Source: Pipra filicauda (taxonomy: Eukaryota; Chordata; Aves; Passeriformes; Pipridae). Taken from it: a stretch of DNA of 64,000 nucleotides. Shown in pieces: positions 34,852-45,585 of the stretch (its first letter is position 1; every line of letters starts with the position of its first letter). Position numbers and translations under genes: made by a program. The notes beneath the pieces were generated by a model. That model did not search any database and was not told where the DNA came from. It saw only the letters and a program-made list of their open reading frames with translations. The stretch spans positions 496,001-560,000 of the forward strand of contig NW_024104557.1 in the NCBI RefSeq assembly GCF_003945595.2, written 5' to 3'.

Positions 34852-34975
34852 AGAATCACAGAATGGTTTGGGTTGGAAGGGACCTTGAAGACCATCAAAT
34901 CCCTGTTATGGGCAGGGACACCTTCCACCAGGTTGCACAGAGGGCCTGATGGCCCCAAGCTTGGTGTTAGACATT
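34852..34975 (-). mobile_element. Short CR1 3' end
   Basis: AGAATCACAGAATGG, TTGGAAGGGACCTTGAAGAC, GGGCAGGGACACCTTCCACC; homology fades after GGTTGCACAGAG. Confidence 0.85.
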
Positions 34976-36016
34976 GTCCTGTCCATGCCCTCGAACCAAG
35001 CTGTCCATTAACTCACCTCAACACTCCCCTGCCCTGGAACAACCTTTTTAGCTGCTTGGTTCATCTCCAAGAAGGGCTGGGCAGCAGATTCAGGACAGAG
35101 GCGGTGCTGAATAGAGCAGGGTCAGCAGGAAGACGGTCTTTGAAATTAGTCACAAAATTAAAGAGAAGACAAAGATGTAGGATTTTTGCATCTGACTTTT
35201 AGTACGGGCTCCCTTAAAGGCAATATTTTTTTTGCATTGTTTCCTATGCTCGGGAAAGATAAATGTGTATCCAACTGCCTGTTCCTTAATGATTCACAAA
35301 TAATAGCCTGGCTGCAGCCCCCAAGGGGACTTGAAAACAAATCTTAGAATCATGAGACTCAGCAAAAGGACATAAATAAAACTAGGAAAAAAGAATAAAA
35401 AAAAAAAAAAAAAAGCAAGGATTGACCAGTATGACAAATCCAAAGGGAGACATCAGGAAGGTCCTTATTTACCAGATGCAAATGAAGAAAAAAATAGTCT
35501 CCTGAGAGAAGAAAAAAGTCAGGGTAACCAATTCACATGTCAAGAGCCCTTGTGTTGCTGTCTGAGCAGAAAGGAGGCTGGAATCCATGTGCTGATGTGA
35601 GAGACCACAGCGAGACTCCTGCCTGGATGGCTCAACAGAGGAAACACGCTTGGGGCGGCCTTTAAAAAGAAAATTTCCATCTGGTTCAGGATGTGAATGG
35701 GCACAATGGCCTTGTGGGGTTGCTAGGTTCCCTCCAGGGCAATGCTAAGCTTGTCGTGCCGCTCAGAGAGGAGCATTCCCGTGGCTCTCCATTCTCCAAA
35801 CGGGAGCATCCCGTGCTGCGTCCGAGGCTGGGGGTCCCTACTCTGCACGAGGCACCCCAAGCACATCTCTGGGTAGCACAGCCAGGGTGATCAGCCCTCA
35901 GGGAAGGGGAGCATTTATGGGTGAGCTGACTAACACCGTCTCAGCCGGTGTAAGCCATAAGTAGGATGTCTCCTGGGCAAAAATCCAGCCATAGGCATTG
36001 ATTTTACACAGGTAGA
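34976..36016. other. Intronic, nothing recognised; A run
   Basis: An A run occupies about 35397-35414. No exon or transposon was recognised. Confidence 0.5.
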
Positions 36017-36286
36017 TAGTGATAGGACAAAGGGGAAATGTTTTTGATCCAAAAAAGGAGAGACTTAGATCAGTTATTGGGAAGAAGTTCTTCACTCAGA
36101 GGGTGGTGAGGCTCTGGAACCAGTCGCCCAGAGAAGCTTTGGCTGTCCCATCTCTGGAAGTGTTCAAGGGACAGGTTGGACAGGGAGCAACCTGGTCTAG
36201 TGGAAGGTGTCCCTGCTCATGGCAGGGGATTGGACTAGATGGTTTTTAAGGTCCCTTCCAATCCAAACCATTTTGTGATTCTATGG
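36017..36286 (+). mobile_element. CR1, about 270 bp
   Basis: AGTGATAGGACAAAGGGGAA, GGGAAGAAGTTCTTCACTC, GGGTGGTGAGGCTCTGGAAC and tail TTTTGTGATTCTATGG. Confidence 0.93.
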
Positions 36287-36324
36287 AAAACTGTTAATCC
36301 TCATAATTTTCTGCTGCCTGGCTC

Positions 36325-36415
36325 CCATACTCTCTGGCTGTCCATGAACCATTTACCAGGCCTTCATGGACTATCAAGATCTGGAAACCACAGTTTGAGA
36401 ACTGCTGTTCTAGAC
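36325..36415 (+). mobile_element. Possible hAT (Charlie-type) 3' terminus
   Basis: GTTTGAGAACTGCTG at 36393-36407 closely resembles the hAT-Charlie terminal inverted repeat (GTTTGAGAACCACTG). It is followed by TTCTAGAC, which fits the 8-bp nTCTAGAn target-site preference. The upstream text (CATGAACCATTTACCAGG, CATGGACTATCAAG) also suits a hAT end. No 5' terminus was found, so this is a fragment. Confidence 0.5.
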
Positions 36416-38120
36416 TACTTCTTGCATTTGTTGACAGTGGCACTTTGTGGTGAGCCCTCCAACTGCCTTCTGCTGTGCAACTCCTTTAACAGCTTCCCTA
36501 AACCTCCCTTTGCAAGGAACTGCTGTTCCTCAGTGACTGCTGCAAACAGAAGCCTGGCTTCCACTCACCTCCAAGATAAAATGTCCCTTTCCTATCAAGC
36601 TGCCTCTTCCACTCTGGTCAGAAACATTGGAAATGCACATTTTTTTCCAAGCAAAGGAGTAAGCTTGAGGAATCCTGTAGAAAAGGAATGGTGGGGAATG
36701 ATTCTCAAGCAATCCATCCAAGTCTTGGAAAAACCACTGTGTTTGCTGGGTCGGACCCAAGACTACTCTTTGTTTTTCCAACTCAGAAGTTCTTTTCTCT
36801 GCACTTGGTTTTCTAAGAATGTGAACTCACCCGCCCTGTCCTGTTTACAAGCTCGTAAATATGTAGATCAGATCTGGCTGCAGGGTAGGCCTTGGAAGGG
36901 CTGAATCCTGCTGGGAACACATGGCATTTCATGTACAGCAAGGCCAGATCTGAGCTGGACAGAGGAAAAAGGCAATTTTTCATTGGGCCCAACTCAACTC
37001 AGGAAAAAAAATCCTTACCCAGAACGTGATCCCAGACCTCAATTTACAGCTCAGGGTGAGCAGAACTCACCTTGGGCGGGTGACTGTTGCCAGGACCCGA
37101 ACACAGGTGACACCACTGAGCTGGAAAGATGCCACAGTGGAAGGTTTACTGACTGGTGGCTGATTGCTGGGAATTCTGGTGGCTCCCAGCCTGGAGAACC
37201 TTCCAGCGGCGGGATGTCAGCGTTTGGAAAGCACACTATCAGGAGGAAGTGTGGGAGCTTCCTCAGCACATTTCCACCGTGCCAGTCCCGAGGACATTCT
37301 GTTTATCTCAGGACTGGGCAGACAGCACGTCACTGGCCACGGAGCCTGGCACTGCAGCCTGTGCCCCCCTCCCAGGCCTGTTGGCTCCGAGGGATCCTGA
37401 CCAGCATCCTCCAGAGAGCTGCACCGCCGGACACGGGTGCTGTGGCGTCACGGAGGAAAGGGTGGGGGAGAAAGGATGGGGGGGAGGTTGATATTTTCAG
37501 CTCTGGTGAAAAACTGTGACCGGTTTCACAGGCTCAGGAGGGGCTATTCGAGACCAGCCAGCCAACTTCTGATTTCTTTTCAGGCTCAGAGGGGAAAATC
37601 CTCCAACGCCTGCCCTGTTTCCGCACTCAGCTCCAAGGCACAGCCCTTTTGGCTTCCGCTTGCATGGAAAAATCCAGTTTCTCATCGGTCGCCTTCTCTT
37701 TCTTTATATTTTTTTTCCGCGTCAAGGAGGGAAACTTTAAAAAAAAAAAATAAATTGTATTTCCGTCTTCTCCCCCAACCTGGAAATATTCAGGGGAGAT
37801 AGCAGAGAGTTGGTCTGTCTCGGCCCAGCCACTTTTCAGCTGATATGAAGCTCTAAAAACACTGCACTTCAAAAAGAGACATTCTCCCCCCCTCTCAGAA
37901 AACAATGGGTCAGTGGAAGAGGGCTCCAAAAATATAACAGGAATGGTGAGATAACAACATCCTCATCACTCCCAACAGTTCCTGAAGCCCTTAACTTGAA
38001 GGGATGAGGTCCCCTGTTTAATGCTGCACTGGTTGCCTGTGCAGGATCCCTATTACTCAGTCCTTTCCACCATGTCCACAGGGAGGGTCATATTATCTGC
38101 CTGATGTGAGTAGCAGTACA
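36416..38120. other. Intronic; CpG-enriched patch at 37.2-37.56 kb
   Basis: A plus-strand ORF of 178 codons (36983-37519) overlaps a CpG-enriched patch but has no recognisable domain. No exon is supported. Confidence 0.45.
37200..37560. promoter_or_regulatory. CpG-enriched intronic patch, possible regulatory element
   Basis: By eye about 15 CpGs lie in 360 bp, including CRE-like half sites ACGTCA (37327-37332) and GCGTCA (37445-37450), and a G-run cluster near 37459-37487 that could form a G-quadruplex. It could be an enhancer, an alternative promoter or a GC-rich insertion; nothing here proves activity. Confidence 0.3.
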
Positions 38121-38229
38121 TAGAGTCATAGAATTATGGAATGGTTTGGGTTGGAAGGGACCTTAAAGACCATCTAGTTCCAACCCCCCTGCCATGAGCA
38201 GGGATGCCACCCACTAGATCAGGTTGCTC
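38121..38229 (-). mobile_element. CR1 3' end, about 110 bp
   Basis: ATAGAGTCATAGAATTATGG, GGGACCTTAAAGACCATC and GCCATGAGCAGGGATGCC, ending CAGGTTGCTC. Confidence 0.92.
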
Positions 38230-38461
38230 TTATCTGTAGTGATGTACTTGAGCCATGACTCTTTGGGTACAGCAAACAGGGACAGGACAAGGGACCAGAT
38301 TTCACCTGAGGGGCACCCAGGCTGTTAGCAGGGACCCTGGGATGGCTTTGGCCTGCACATGGTGCAGTGGGTAGCAGAGCTGAGGGATGTACCTGCATGG
38401 AGATGCCTCTTTGGGAGGGTTTGGCTATGGTAATTTGAAGCATATGGCTAAAAATTTGACC

Positions 38462-38525
38462 CTTTTGGTCAAAGGTTGGAGCTGATGATCTTGGAGGTCT
38501 TCTCCAATCTAAATGAATCCGTTAA
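38462..38525 (+). mobile_element. CR1 terminal remnant
   Basis: GGTTGGAGCTGATGATCTTG, GAGGTCTTCTCCAATCTAAA and TGAATCCG match a CR1 3' terminus. Confidence 0.7.
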
Positions 38526-41445
38526 TGAGGACGGGGTGACCAAACCTAATCACGTGCAATGATATCAGGACCTGACAGAGGGAAGGGATGACAAGCCCAG
38601 AAAACCCAGATTACCAACGTTTTGTGTTACCTGAGCAATCCACCTGGATGTCATGGCTGAACAGAAAGTAAAACAAGACAAGAGGCAAAAAGTGACTGCC
38701 TGGTTGTCTTATCCAGGCCTGGTTGTCTGGGCCTGGGACAAGCACAAAGACAATGCTGGAAGGACCAAGAAACGTAGCAGCAGACCAATCACCATATCAT
38801 GGTGGGTTTGTTTAAGCTTTACAGCCATGTGGAGTTCTAAGGAGACATTTCAGGAGAGAGAATGCAAAACCCATGCTGTGTTGCCTGGTTTAAATGCCTG
38901 CACAGGGCAATGAGGTCTCTGCTGAGGAGAGATGAATGTCTCAAAGTGCCTCATTATGGTGATGAGGCTCATTCTCCACTGATATGCTTCCTGCTCCATC
39001 TCAGCCCTACCTCTAGTTCTTTTTTAATCTCCGAACCTGAAGGGAAAAGATGAAGATTTGCATTCAATTTTGATGGCAACCTGAGTACCTCCCAGGAGAT
39101 ATCTGTCTGCCTTTTCGCCTTTTCATGAGATAAACAAGTCTCTTTGCCTCCTGTGCTCTTCACTCACTGCTCAGAACTAACATACATGGGATATGGAGTG
39201 CACTCCCTGCCTTGATATGGGCTTCACTATTAATTAGCTTTTGGATATGCTAATTTTGCATATTTAGTTCTCACTGCAGGGAAGTAACCTTAAGAGGACT
39301 TTCCCCTCCTCCTTGGGAAACTGCTGCTTTTGTGGACAGCCCCTATCAAGAAAAGAATCATCCCAGGAAATTATTGTCTTCTCTTCTTCCGTCATCACCA
39401 AGTAGTTTCTGATTTGCCACCTCCCTCTTCGGGCACTTTGATGGCTTCTCATGTCGGGGGGACAAAAAAACATTCCATATATAACTTGGTTTGCCTGTGC
39501 CCTTCCACCAGCAGTGCTGTCTAAAGGGAGACAGTCTGGGGGTCCAACGAGGGGCTCGTAGGGAGTTCCCAGGATGTCTTGGTCAGCAGGACTTCAAGCA
39601 GAGTTGTTCAGTCTTATTTCTGTGCAATGAATTTATGGCTGGGTAAGGAGGCTCCACACTTGCTGTGAGGCAGGACTGAGCTTGCCTTCAATGCAGATCC
39701 CCTACAAATTGCCTCCAGATATTCAAAAGAGCAAACTTCCCTGGCAACTCAAACCATCTGTCTCATAAAACACCAATGATATGCTTCTTCAATACCATCA
39801 ACTTGCTTGTAATTAAAGACAAGTATCTTCTACTACTGGGTGAAGCTAAGCCATGTCATGATCCCTGACATAAAGGTCATGGCACAGATTTTAAAGGTAG
39901 TTACACACTGAACTCTCGTTAAAGTCATGGGCATTAAGCATGACAATATCTTCTGAACACGAAGGTCACCAGTATCAATCCCAGTATTGCATATATTGGC
40001 AATAATGTCAGTTCTGGATCAGTATTTTTGTGCTCACCCTGAACAGTAGCACATGGGAATATTTTGGTGAAATGGTTCCTTGGAGGAATATTTTTCCTTC
40101 CAGGAACAAGTTGATGACTTGCTCTTAGAGTCACCTTCCTCAACGAATGACTCTCAAGGTTTTTGGCAAAAAGACATGTATAATCCACCTAGGAGCAACG
40201 TGTCATAGAGAATTAACAATAATAACTCATGCTCAGATCATAAAAAAGCCAAGAACGGGAACAGATGAACCAGACCAAGAAGACTGAAAAATGTAGGTTG
40301 CTCAGGTGGAAAATCATGTCCTTTTTGAGTGCCCACAGTGCAGAAAAGAAGTCAAGGAGACAGAAAATGCTCTAAGGAGCTCTGCAAGACAACATGAAGG
40401 TCTGGAAAAATCAACTTAGACATGAGATTAAAGGATCTTGATCTATTTGCATTATCCAGGAGAGAATGAAGCAATTTGCTCATGCATTGTAGTGAAATAC
40501 AGGGGAAGCTGTTTCTGACAGCAAACACATCTTTAATCTAGCCAAGAATGGGGGAAAATTTAAAGGCTTGAAGTTATAGTGGCATAAATTTACTGTGGAA
40601 AGAAAGCAGTCATCTGTGATAGCAAGGATATAAAACAACTGAGAAAAGCATAACTAGAAGCACGGGCTCTCCATTATTTGCAGTCCTGAGTTAATGCTGA
40701 GTGTCTCTCTAAGAAAAAAAACTGGTTTTGAGTAATGGGGGAGTTCAAGAAATCCTTAAGGAGGCGCCTGGGGTTGCAGGTGTCTGTAAATCACAGTGGA
40801 TCCTCGGAGAAGTCCCTTCTAGGCTTGCAAACTCCTCTCCAAAATGCAGTAGGTCTTGAATACAGAAGAACTGTAAAAATTATCCTGGGTCTTAAAACAC
40901 GATAAGGGCCAGAACTATTTAAAAATCATTTTGCCTGCTCCAGAAACTGCTTTAATGAGGAATGGCAGTGACCTTTATTCCCTGCTGTAAGTGCTTTCCC
41001 CGCGTTCGACACAAGTGTGTCTACATTTCTACGCATTTGATCGCAGTTAGAGGGACTGACAATGATTCAAACATCTGTGTCAAGGGGTTTAATTTGAGAA
41101 TAATGAAGGTTTTGCTTGTTGGGGATCATGTCAACATTTAATTAATTACAGTGAACTACAGTGTTGATATTTGAGAGCGCTCAGTCTCTCTGCACCCTCA
41201 CACGCAGAGCTAATATCCTTCGGTGCGTCAGTAATTACCCAGAGCAAACAAAGCTGGAAAGAAATAAGCACCACAGAGGGTTTTCTGGGCCCTGACTCTC
41301 AAAGCAAGCTGACACAGATGCCAAGGTCTTCAAGGACCGTGTGGATGCCATGAGCAGAGCCCTGAGCCAGCTGTGAAGAGTCATTCAGGTCCCAGCAGCA
41401 TTAAAGCTGCATTTTTTTTGTGCTGCTGAGGAAATCAGTCTGTGA
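38526..41445. other. Intronic, largely repeat-free
   Basis: A repeat-poor stretch of nearly 3 kb. 40860-41260 is a candidate conserved non-coding block. A minus-strand ORF at 39934-40188 ends in a hydrophobic segment but is not assignable. Confidence 0.45.
40860..41260. promoter_or_regulatory. Candidate intronic conserved non-coding element
   Basis: Repeat-free, AT-rich yet with retained CpGs (GCGTTCGAC, TACGCATTTGATCGCAG, CGGTGCGTC). TTTAATTAATTA at 41137-41148 is a strong homeodomain-type site cluster. The inference rests on composition and motifs only. Confidence 0.32.
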
Positions 41446-41686
41446 CACTGAGGGTAGATTAGATAGCAGGAAAGAATTCTTCCCTGTGAGGGTGGTGAGT
41501 CACAGGTACAGGTTGGGCAGAGAAGCTGTGGCTGCCCCTGATCCCTGGAAGTGTCCAAGGCCAGGTTGGACGGGGCTTGAAGCAACCTGGGCTAGTGGAA
41601 GGTGTCCCTGCCCATGTCAGGGGGTTGGAACTAGATGATCTTTAAGGTCCCTTCCCACCCAAACCATTCTATGATGATTCTATGAC
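41446..41686 (+). mobile_element. CR1, about 240 bp
   Basis: GGGTAGATTAGATAGCAGG, TTCTTCCCTGTGAGGGTGGT, CCCCTGATCCCTGGAAGTGT and tail CATTCTATGATGATTCTATG. Confidence 0.94.
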
Positions 41687-44071
41687 ATGCTAAAGCTGCT
41701 TTGCAGCTCTGGGCACAGCTGGTGGGGGCAGCCTGGGGTGTCCTTGTGCTGTTTGGTGTCTAACTGCTAATACTGCCTTGTATTTGTGGGGCACACAGCC
41801 CACCTGGGAGTGGTTCTAAGGACCCCTAAGGGAGCTGTAACAGCAGATGTTTCGATGCAAGACCCCATGAAAAAGACCTATTCTAATAACATGCCTTTTT
41901 CCTGATCTATGAGCTTTCCCTGTCAGTCCAGCAGAATATGTATAACCAAGATCAAGAGAAGTAAAAACCCTCGAAAAACTAAAATGGTTTATTATAAATA
42001 AATATCTCCCTTCTCCTTCTAACACCTCATGCTTTCTTCTGGGAAGACTTTCTGAAGATCCTCATCAAAATATTCCCTGTTCCCTGTCAGCCAAGCAAAT
42101 GGCATCTGCTGCCAGTGCCTCTCTTCTGTCCTTTCATCCCTGTGGTGATGCCTCACTCTCGCAGGGACAGGTGCCAAAGGACACACATTTGTCCCTGGCC
42201 ATGCCCAAATGAGGAAAATCAATCCCAGGGCAGCCCTGCCTGCAAGCACTTGGCAAACTCTGCCGGTTGCTCAGGGGCACCGGAGTCCCACAATTATCAG
42301 CACAAGGAGCTTGGGAGGTTTTTCATCCCAGTGCTCCCATCACCTGGCATTGCTCCTTCTCCTGCTGGTGGGTAGGTGACTCCCTTGTTTCTCCATTCCC
42401 TCCAGAAGGTTCCTCTCCCTAAGGTGTTTCCACCTTATTTCCTTTTTCCTCAGCTTTCCTGTTTTCCCTCAAGGAGGTTATCTCAGCCCCATGAATATAA
42501 GTCAGAGAGAAAGCAAGGAAACTGCCCTCAAATGTCTCTCAGGGTGACAGACCATGACCCTTCCATGCCTAGACATGTAGATCCATGCAAAGGGACATTG
42601 TCACTGTGCCCTTTTTCACCTTCAGCCAAATCCTTTGACTCCAGGTGTCAGATACCCTGACATGGGCTTTCTCATAAAGAAGTTCTCAAATCCCATGACC
42701 GTAGCACAGAAGCATCTGGGATATTATTTTATCCCACCTGCAGGTGTGATTTCAGTGATCACCACCTTGTTTCTGTCCTTGAGGGGCTCCCTTTCCTCCT
42801 GCTGGCCCAGAGGGGATGGGCTGCTCTCCTCTGTGACTTGGTTGGGGTGAACATCACCTGGACCTCTCCCTGCAAGGTGCTGAGGGAAACCCTTGAGGGA
42901 TGATCCTTTCAAAACCTGACTGCTCTCCTCAGTCAGACTGGGGAGCAAGAGCTGGTCCACTTTCTAAAATAAAAATTAATAAAATATATATAAAAAAAAA
43001 AATCTGGTGAATTGGCCAGGACACTTCATGGGATATAAAAGAGAGAGGCTGAAAGCCTGAGTGTGAGTGTGGAAGAGCAGTGCCTGGAATGTGAGACTGA
43101 TGTCCTTGTGCACGTCAGTAGAAGACTATGAGAGAAAAGAGATGGCTCTTTTTCAGCAAATATCTTGAAAAACGCTGCAGGCCAACAAACACATATTCCT
43201 AAGTGCCAGCTCTCCAGCTGGAGCTGCAGTGCTGGATTCATCCTGGATGGCTGGAAAGGGGATACATGAAGCTGTGAAAAATCACACGCAGACTGTTAAG
43301 CTGAGGAGGCAGTGGCAGCTCTGAGAGGCTTTGCAGAGACTGGCCTGGCCATGTATCCCCACTGCCTCCAAGCCACCCCTGCTGGGGAGTGTCTTAATCA
43401 GTGTAATTTATTCCCAGTGTACCTTGGACGCCGGGCTCTCTGTTGGGATAAGTCTGATGACACACAGAGTGACCTCCTGGCACTTGTCTCCAGAGGAAAG
43501 CAGATTAGTCCTCTGATCCCAGCTCTCCCACATGTACATGCAAATGGATGCTGCCTCCCAGTTATGCATCAGGCCTCACAAAATCACTGGGATGCTCTGG
43601 TTTGAATTTCAGAGGCCATGACCCGAGGTAGCAGGAAATGGGGCAGCAATTACTGTTTGCAGCCAGACAACTCTTTTGGGGTTAAAAAAAACCCCTGCTT
43701 TTCTAACTGAACCAAGCTCTTAAAATCTGGATGTGCCTCTGTGTGTGTTGGGGTGAAGAAAAAGGTGTCTGGGCTGCTGTTCCTGCACATGGGGTCCAAA
43801 CCACAGGGAGCACATGAAGCTGAAAACTTCTCCCTTTATCCTTGGATATCTGGAGGTCATGCTTTCCCTACCACCCCTGAGTGGTTTTGCATCCTCCTGT
43901 TACACTTGGAAGGCCCAAATCACTCCACTCCACAGATAAATTTTCCATGGCAGTAGGGCTTATTTAGTTCCAAACTGCACACAGACATGTGGCTGCCCAA
44001 TGACTGATTTCTAGGGATGAGTTTTTCCAGGTGTATTTTTTTCCCTGCTGTTATCCAAGCTTGAAAGCTCA

Positions 44072-44107
44072 GGTTAGCTCAGTTGTGCTTGCCCTGGTCT
44101 GATAACC
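44072..44107 (+). other. tRNA-Ile-like fragment (A box to anticodon arm)
   Basis: GGTTAGCTCAGTTG matches the A-box region of tRNA-Ile. Nine bases later comes TGGTCTGATAACC, close to the anticodon stem-loop text TGGTGCTAATAACGCC at the same spacing. No B box follows, so it is not a tRNA gene; it may be a decayed tRNA-derived SINE head or chance. Confidence 0.3.
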
Positions 44108-44163
44108 TCTTTAATACCTCTTAAAAGTAGCTATAAACCATTAACATCCTGCCTAATACCATT

Positions 44164-44199
44164 AAATCCATGTCTGAGCAGAAATCCATGTCTGAGCAG
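44164..44199. repeat. 18-bp tandem duplication
   Basis: AAATCCATGTCTGAGCAG occurs twice, back to back and identical. Confidence 0.95.
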
Positions 44200-45491
44200 A
44201 AAAGGAGGAACTCCTTGCCGGGCTTGGAGTTGAGCCTGGACTGATCCTGGATCCAAGTAAACTCTCTTCTGGAAAGCATAGCTGCAAACTGTTCAGCAGA
44301 TGTGTCCTTTTCCATCCATAGGGAAAAACATGGAGAAATGAAAAGACTGCAATTTCTGAGCTCTGCTTTGGTAAAGAAATGGGAACGTCAGCTCAGAGTC
44401 CTTTCTTGATAATGGCACATCCACTTAAAACAAGGATAGGCTCCATGGATCCCAGTTACCTCTTATGGCAAAGAACAGGAGAAGCAAGAGACCTTGGAAC
44501 ACATGTGAAGTCAAGGCTCACTTGAAGGTGGAGTTGTTGGAATAAATACAGGCAATGATACGCAGAGAGAAGACAAAATATGCACACAACACTAGACTTT
44601 GTTCATCTTCATGGTTGGACTGAAACAAAACACTTAAAAAGGATGAAATCCACTGAATGACAGAGAAGAAGCACGAGAGAGATGATTTCAATGAGCCAGA
44701 ATAGCTGGGACCCAGACTATTGGGGTATTCAAGGGCAGGATTCATGTCACAAATTGACACTCATATTTAGTTATCTGCTTGTGAGTGAAAGGCTCAATTC
44801 CAGTGCCCATGCCGAAGTGCCTTGTGCTGCTTGGCATGAGACAGGACATCCAAAACTTTCACACAGGGTTGGAAACTCTGACACAGGACCTGCCACTTCC
44901 CGGAGTGGAAATTGGATCTAACTGGGACTCCCAGTACACCTTCAATGAAAACAGCAGGATGTCCCATGCAGGGAATGAGAGTTTAGGCACCCACCACCCA
45001 TGGAAATGCCTGGGCATGTGCTCCCAGCTTCTGGAGCATTACTGCCAAGGCAGTTTTCCCCAGTTGCATATTCATTGTCAGCTCGAAGCTTGCCTTTGAA
45101 CATCCTCCCCACTGGAACAAACACTTCCATGAAAGCAAGAAGGAATGACTTTGGCCTGTGCAACCAGCACAAGGCGTGGTGTGGGAGAGGAACCTTCCCA
45201 AGGTCCACTCCCAACTGGTGGCTTGCACACAAGCCACCCTGTTTTGAAGGCTGAGGTGGAGGCTGTCATCTTCCAGCTGGTTTCACCAGCTGGGGACTTC
45301 CCAGGCATTTATTGTACGGGTATAGACACTTCTCCGCAATTTTGGGATGTAGGTGGGAGTCAGCTATCTAATGATACGGGCATAACAGGCTGGAAGAAAA
45401 GGCTGAGAGTGGAATAATGAAGTGTAACAAACTGGATCGATTACAGCTTTACTGATTTACAGGGTTTTCCACTTGGATCTAACTTTAAGAG

Positions 45492-45585
45492 ACACAGAAT
45501 AAGTGAGTTTGGGTATCTCTGGAGGGTATCTGCTCCAACCACTGCTGAAAACATGGACCAAGCAGGTTTCCTGTGCAAGCAGCAG
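45492..45585 (-). mobile_element. Degraded CR1-like 3' end
   Basis: GACACAGAATAAGTGAGTTT followed by CTCTGGAGGGTATCTGCTCC and AACCACTGCTGAAAACATG fits an old CR1 variant with moderate divergence. Confidence 0.5.

Larger units (their letters stand above)
41687..45491. other. Intronic, mostly unrecognised
   Basis: It contains an A/TA-rich patch at 42967-43001, an 18-bp tandem duplication at 44164-44199 and a short tRNA-Ile-like segment at 44072-44107. No exon was recognised. Confidence 0.45.

Noticed and set aside
36239..36904. 221-codon plus-strand ORF
   Set aside because: It begins inside the CR1 3' end, crosses a hAT-like relic and then unique DNA; it is a chance open frame.
36983..37519. 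178-codon plus-strand ORF
   Set aside because: It runs through the CpG-enriched patch, where stop codons are rarer; no domain or homology is visible.
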